Made by a program: the position numbers and the translations under genes. Source: Alphaproteobacteria bacterium (GTDB lineage: Bacteria > Pseudomonadota > Alphaproteobacteria > DSM-16000 > Inquilinaceae). Taken from it: a DNA stretch of 64,000 nt. This document shows positions 63,375 through 64,000 of the stretch, piece by piece. Under the pieces are notes generated by a model. The model did no database searches, had not been told where the DNA came from, and was given only the letters and a program-made list of their open reading frames with translations. Within the stretch, counting starts at the first letter, position 1. The number at the start of each line of letters is the position of its first letter. Location of the stretch: assembly GCA_028281925.1 (NCBI GenBank), contig JANQIX010000034.1:124001-188000 (forward strand), in the 5' to 3' direction.

Positions 63375-64000
63375 ATGATGGATAGTGTCGTCCCTGTAGA
63401 GGACGTGCTGTCGCGCAAAGAGCAGAAGCGCGAACCCCTTTACGCCGGCCGCGTCAAGGTCCACCCTATGGACATCCGCGGTACGGTTCGCCGCATCAAA
63501 TGGATCGTCTTGGGTTTGTGCCTCGGCGCTTACTATCTGGGGCCCTGGATCCGCTGGGATCGCGGCCCTGGCGCGCCCGACCAGGCGCTGCTGGTCGATC
63601 TGCCCAATCGGCGCTTCTATTTCTTCTGGATCGAGATCTGGCCGCAGGAAATCTACTACCTGACGGCATTGCTAATCCTGGCTGCCCTAGCCCTTTTCCT
63701 GGCCACCAGCATCGGCGGCCGCGTCTGGTGCGGCTATACCTGCCCGCAGACTGTCTGGACCGACCTATTCATGTGGGTGGAGCGTCGGATCGAGGGCGAC
63801 CGCAATGCCCGCATCCGGCTCGATAAGGCCCCGATGAGCCTGACCAAATTCCGGAAGCGGACGACGAAGCACGCCGTCTGGCTGTTGATCGCCCTGCTCA
63901 CCGGCGGCGCCTGGATCATGTATTTCTACGACGCACCCACCCTAGTGGCTGAGTTCTTCACCGGTGCGGCGCCGATGGCGGTCTATTTCTTCGTCGGGCT
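63375..64000 (+). CDS. ccoG: cbb3 oxidase assembly ferredoxin CcoG (FixG/RdxA), partial
   Basis: The frame starts at ATG 63375 (a second ATG follows directly), has GGAG ten bases upstream and runs open to the window edge, covering about 208 residues. Visible parts are an N-terminal hydrophilic segment, the membrane span IKWIVLGLCLGAYYLGPWIR, the conserved WCGYTCPQTVWTDLFMWVE region and further spans (VWLLIALLTGGAWIMYFY). CcoG is a copper reductase with iron-sulfur clusters needed for cbb3 assembly. The clusters would lie in the missing C-terminal half. Confidence 0.9.
   Translation, partial: MMDSVVPVEDVLSRKEQKREPLYAGRVKVHPMDIRGTVRRIKWIVLGLCLGAYYLGPWIRWDRGPGAPDQALLVDLPNRRFYFFWIEIWPQEIYYLTALLILAALALFLATSIGGRVWCGYTCPQTVWTDLFMWVERRIEGDRNARIRLDKAPMSLTKFRKRTTKHAVWLLIALLTGGAWIMYFYDAPTLVAEFFTGAAPMAVYFFVG

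Overview
This window is high-GC DNA (roughly two-thirds GC by eye) from an alphaproteobacterium, most likely in or near the Rhodospirillales. Four things point there: five LexA boxes of the alphaproteobacterial GTTC-N7-GTTC form, an imuA/imuB mutasome locus, a ccoNOQP-ccoG cbb3 oxidase operon behind a perfect FNR/FixK box, and phosphonate and polyamine loci typical of free-living, largely aerobic alphas. No rRNA, tRNA, CRISPR array, insertion sequence or prophage was seen. The text is mostly chromosomal core with accessory metabolic operons.

Layout. 0-7.9 kb: small periplasmic protein, DUF192 protein, histone-deacetylase-family enzyme, a short SOS-box-preceded peptide gene, hotdog thioesterase, parE, a coupled hydrolase pair and rhlE. 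7.9-24.3 kb: lptD, an SLC13/TrkA-C permease, a coiled-coil membrane protein, putA, a large Na+/H+ antiporter with a cyclic-nucleotide domain, pdxY, an alpha/beta-hydrolase-OsmC fusion, a metallo-beta-lactamase-fold enzyme, a TalC-type transaldolase and cysQ. 24.4-30.4 kb: the C-P lyase core operon phnGHIJKL, ending in a PhnZ-like HD-domain gene, with a divergent phnF repressor whose operator overlaps the operon promoter. 30.4-37.8 kb: a Crp-like regulator, an atypical acyl-CoA ligase and a five-gene Liv-type ABC importer, probably for an aromatic or other organic acid.

37.9-41.3 kb is a mosaic of small genes: a broken hepT toxin beside an intact mntA antitoxin, a GFA-fold protein, a 52-residue membrane protein, a lone Lrp ligand-binding domain coupled to a hydrolase, and a tail-anchored-looking protein. 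41.3-43.8 kb holds imuB and imuA, each with its own LexA boxes and no dnaE2 alongside. 44-47.8 kb: a glycosyltransferase pair named in databases for arsenosugar biosynthesis, an APH-fold kinase and a beta-alanine:pyruvate-type aminotransferase. 48-57.8 kb: a lipoprotein behind an AT-rich stretch, the potFGHI polyamine importer, agmatine deiminase and two tandem GH13 glucosidases. 57.8-64 kb: a palindromic dispersed-type repeat, a creatininase-family enzyme, a CpdA-like phosphodiesterase and the cbb3 oxidase operon, which runs off the right edge inside ccoG.

The most interesting signals are (i) a pair of LexA boxes between an HDAC-family gene and a 32-codon membrane-peptide ORF with a good ribosome binding site, a layout like the SOS-induced division-inhibitor or toxin peptides (SidA, TisB); (ii) a HepT toxin with a stop codon exactly at the tyrosine of its catalytic R-X4-H-X-Y motif and R changed to K, beside an intact MntA; and (iii) a phosphonate operon combining C-P lyase with a PhnZ-type oxygenase.
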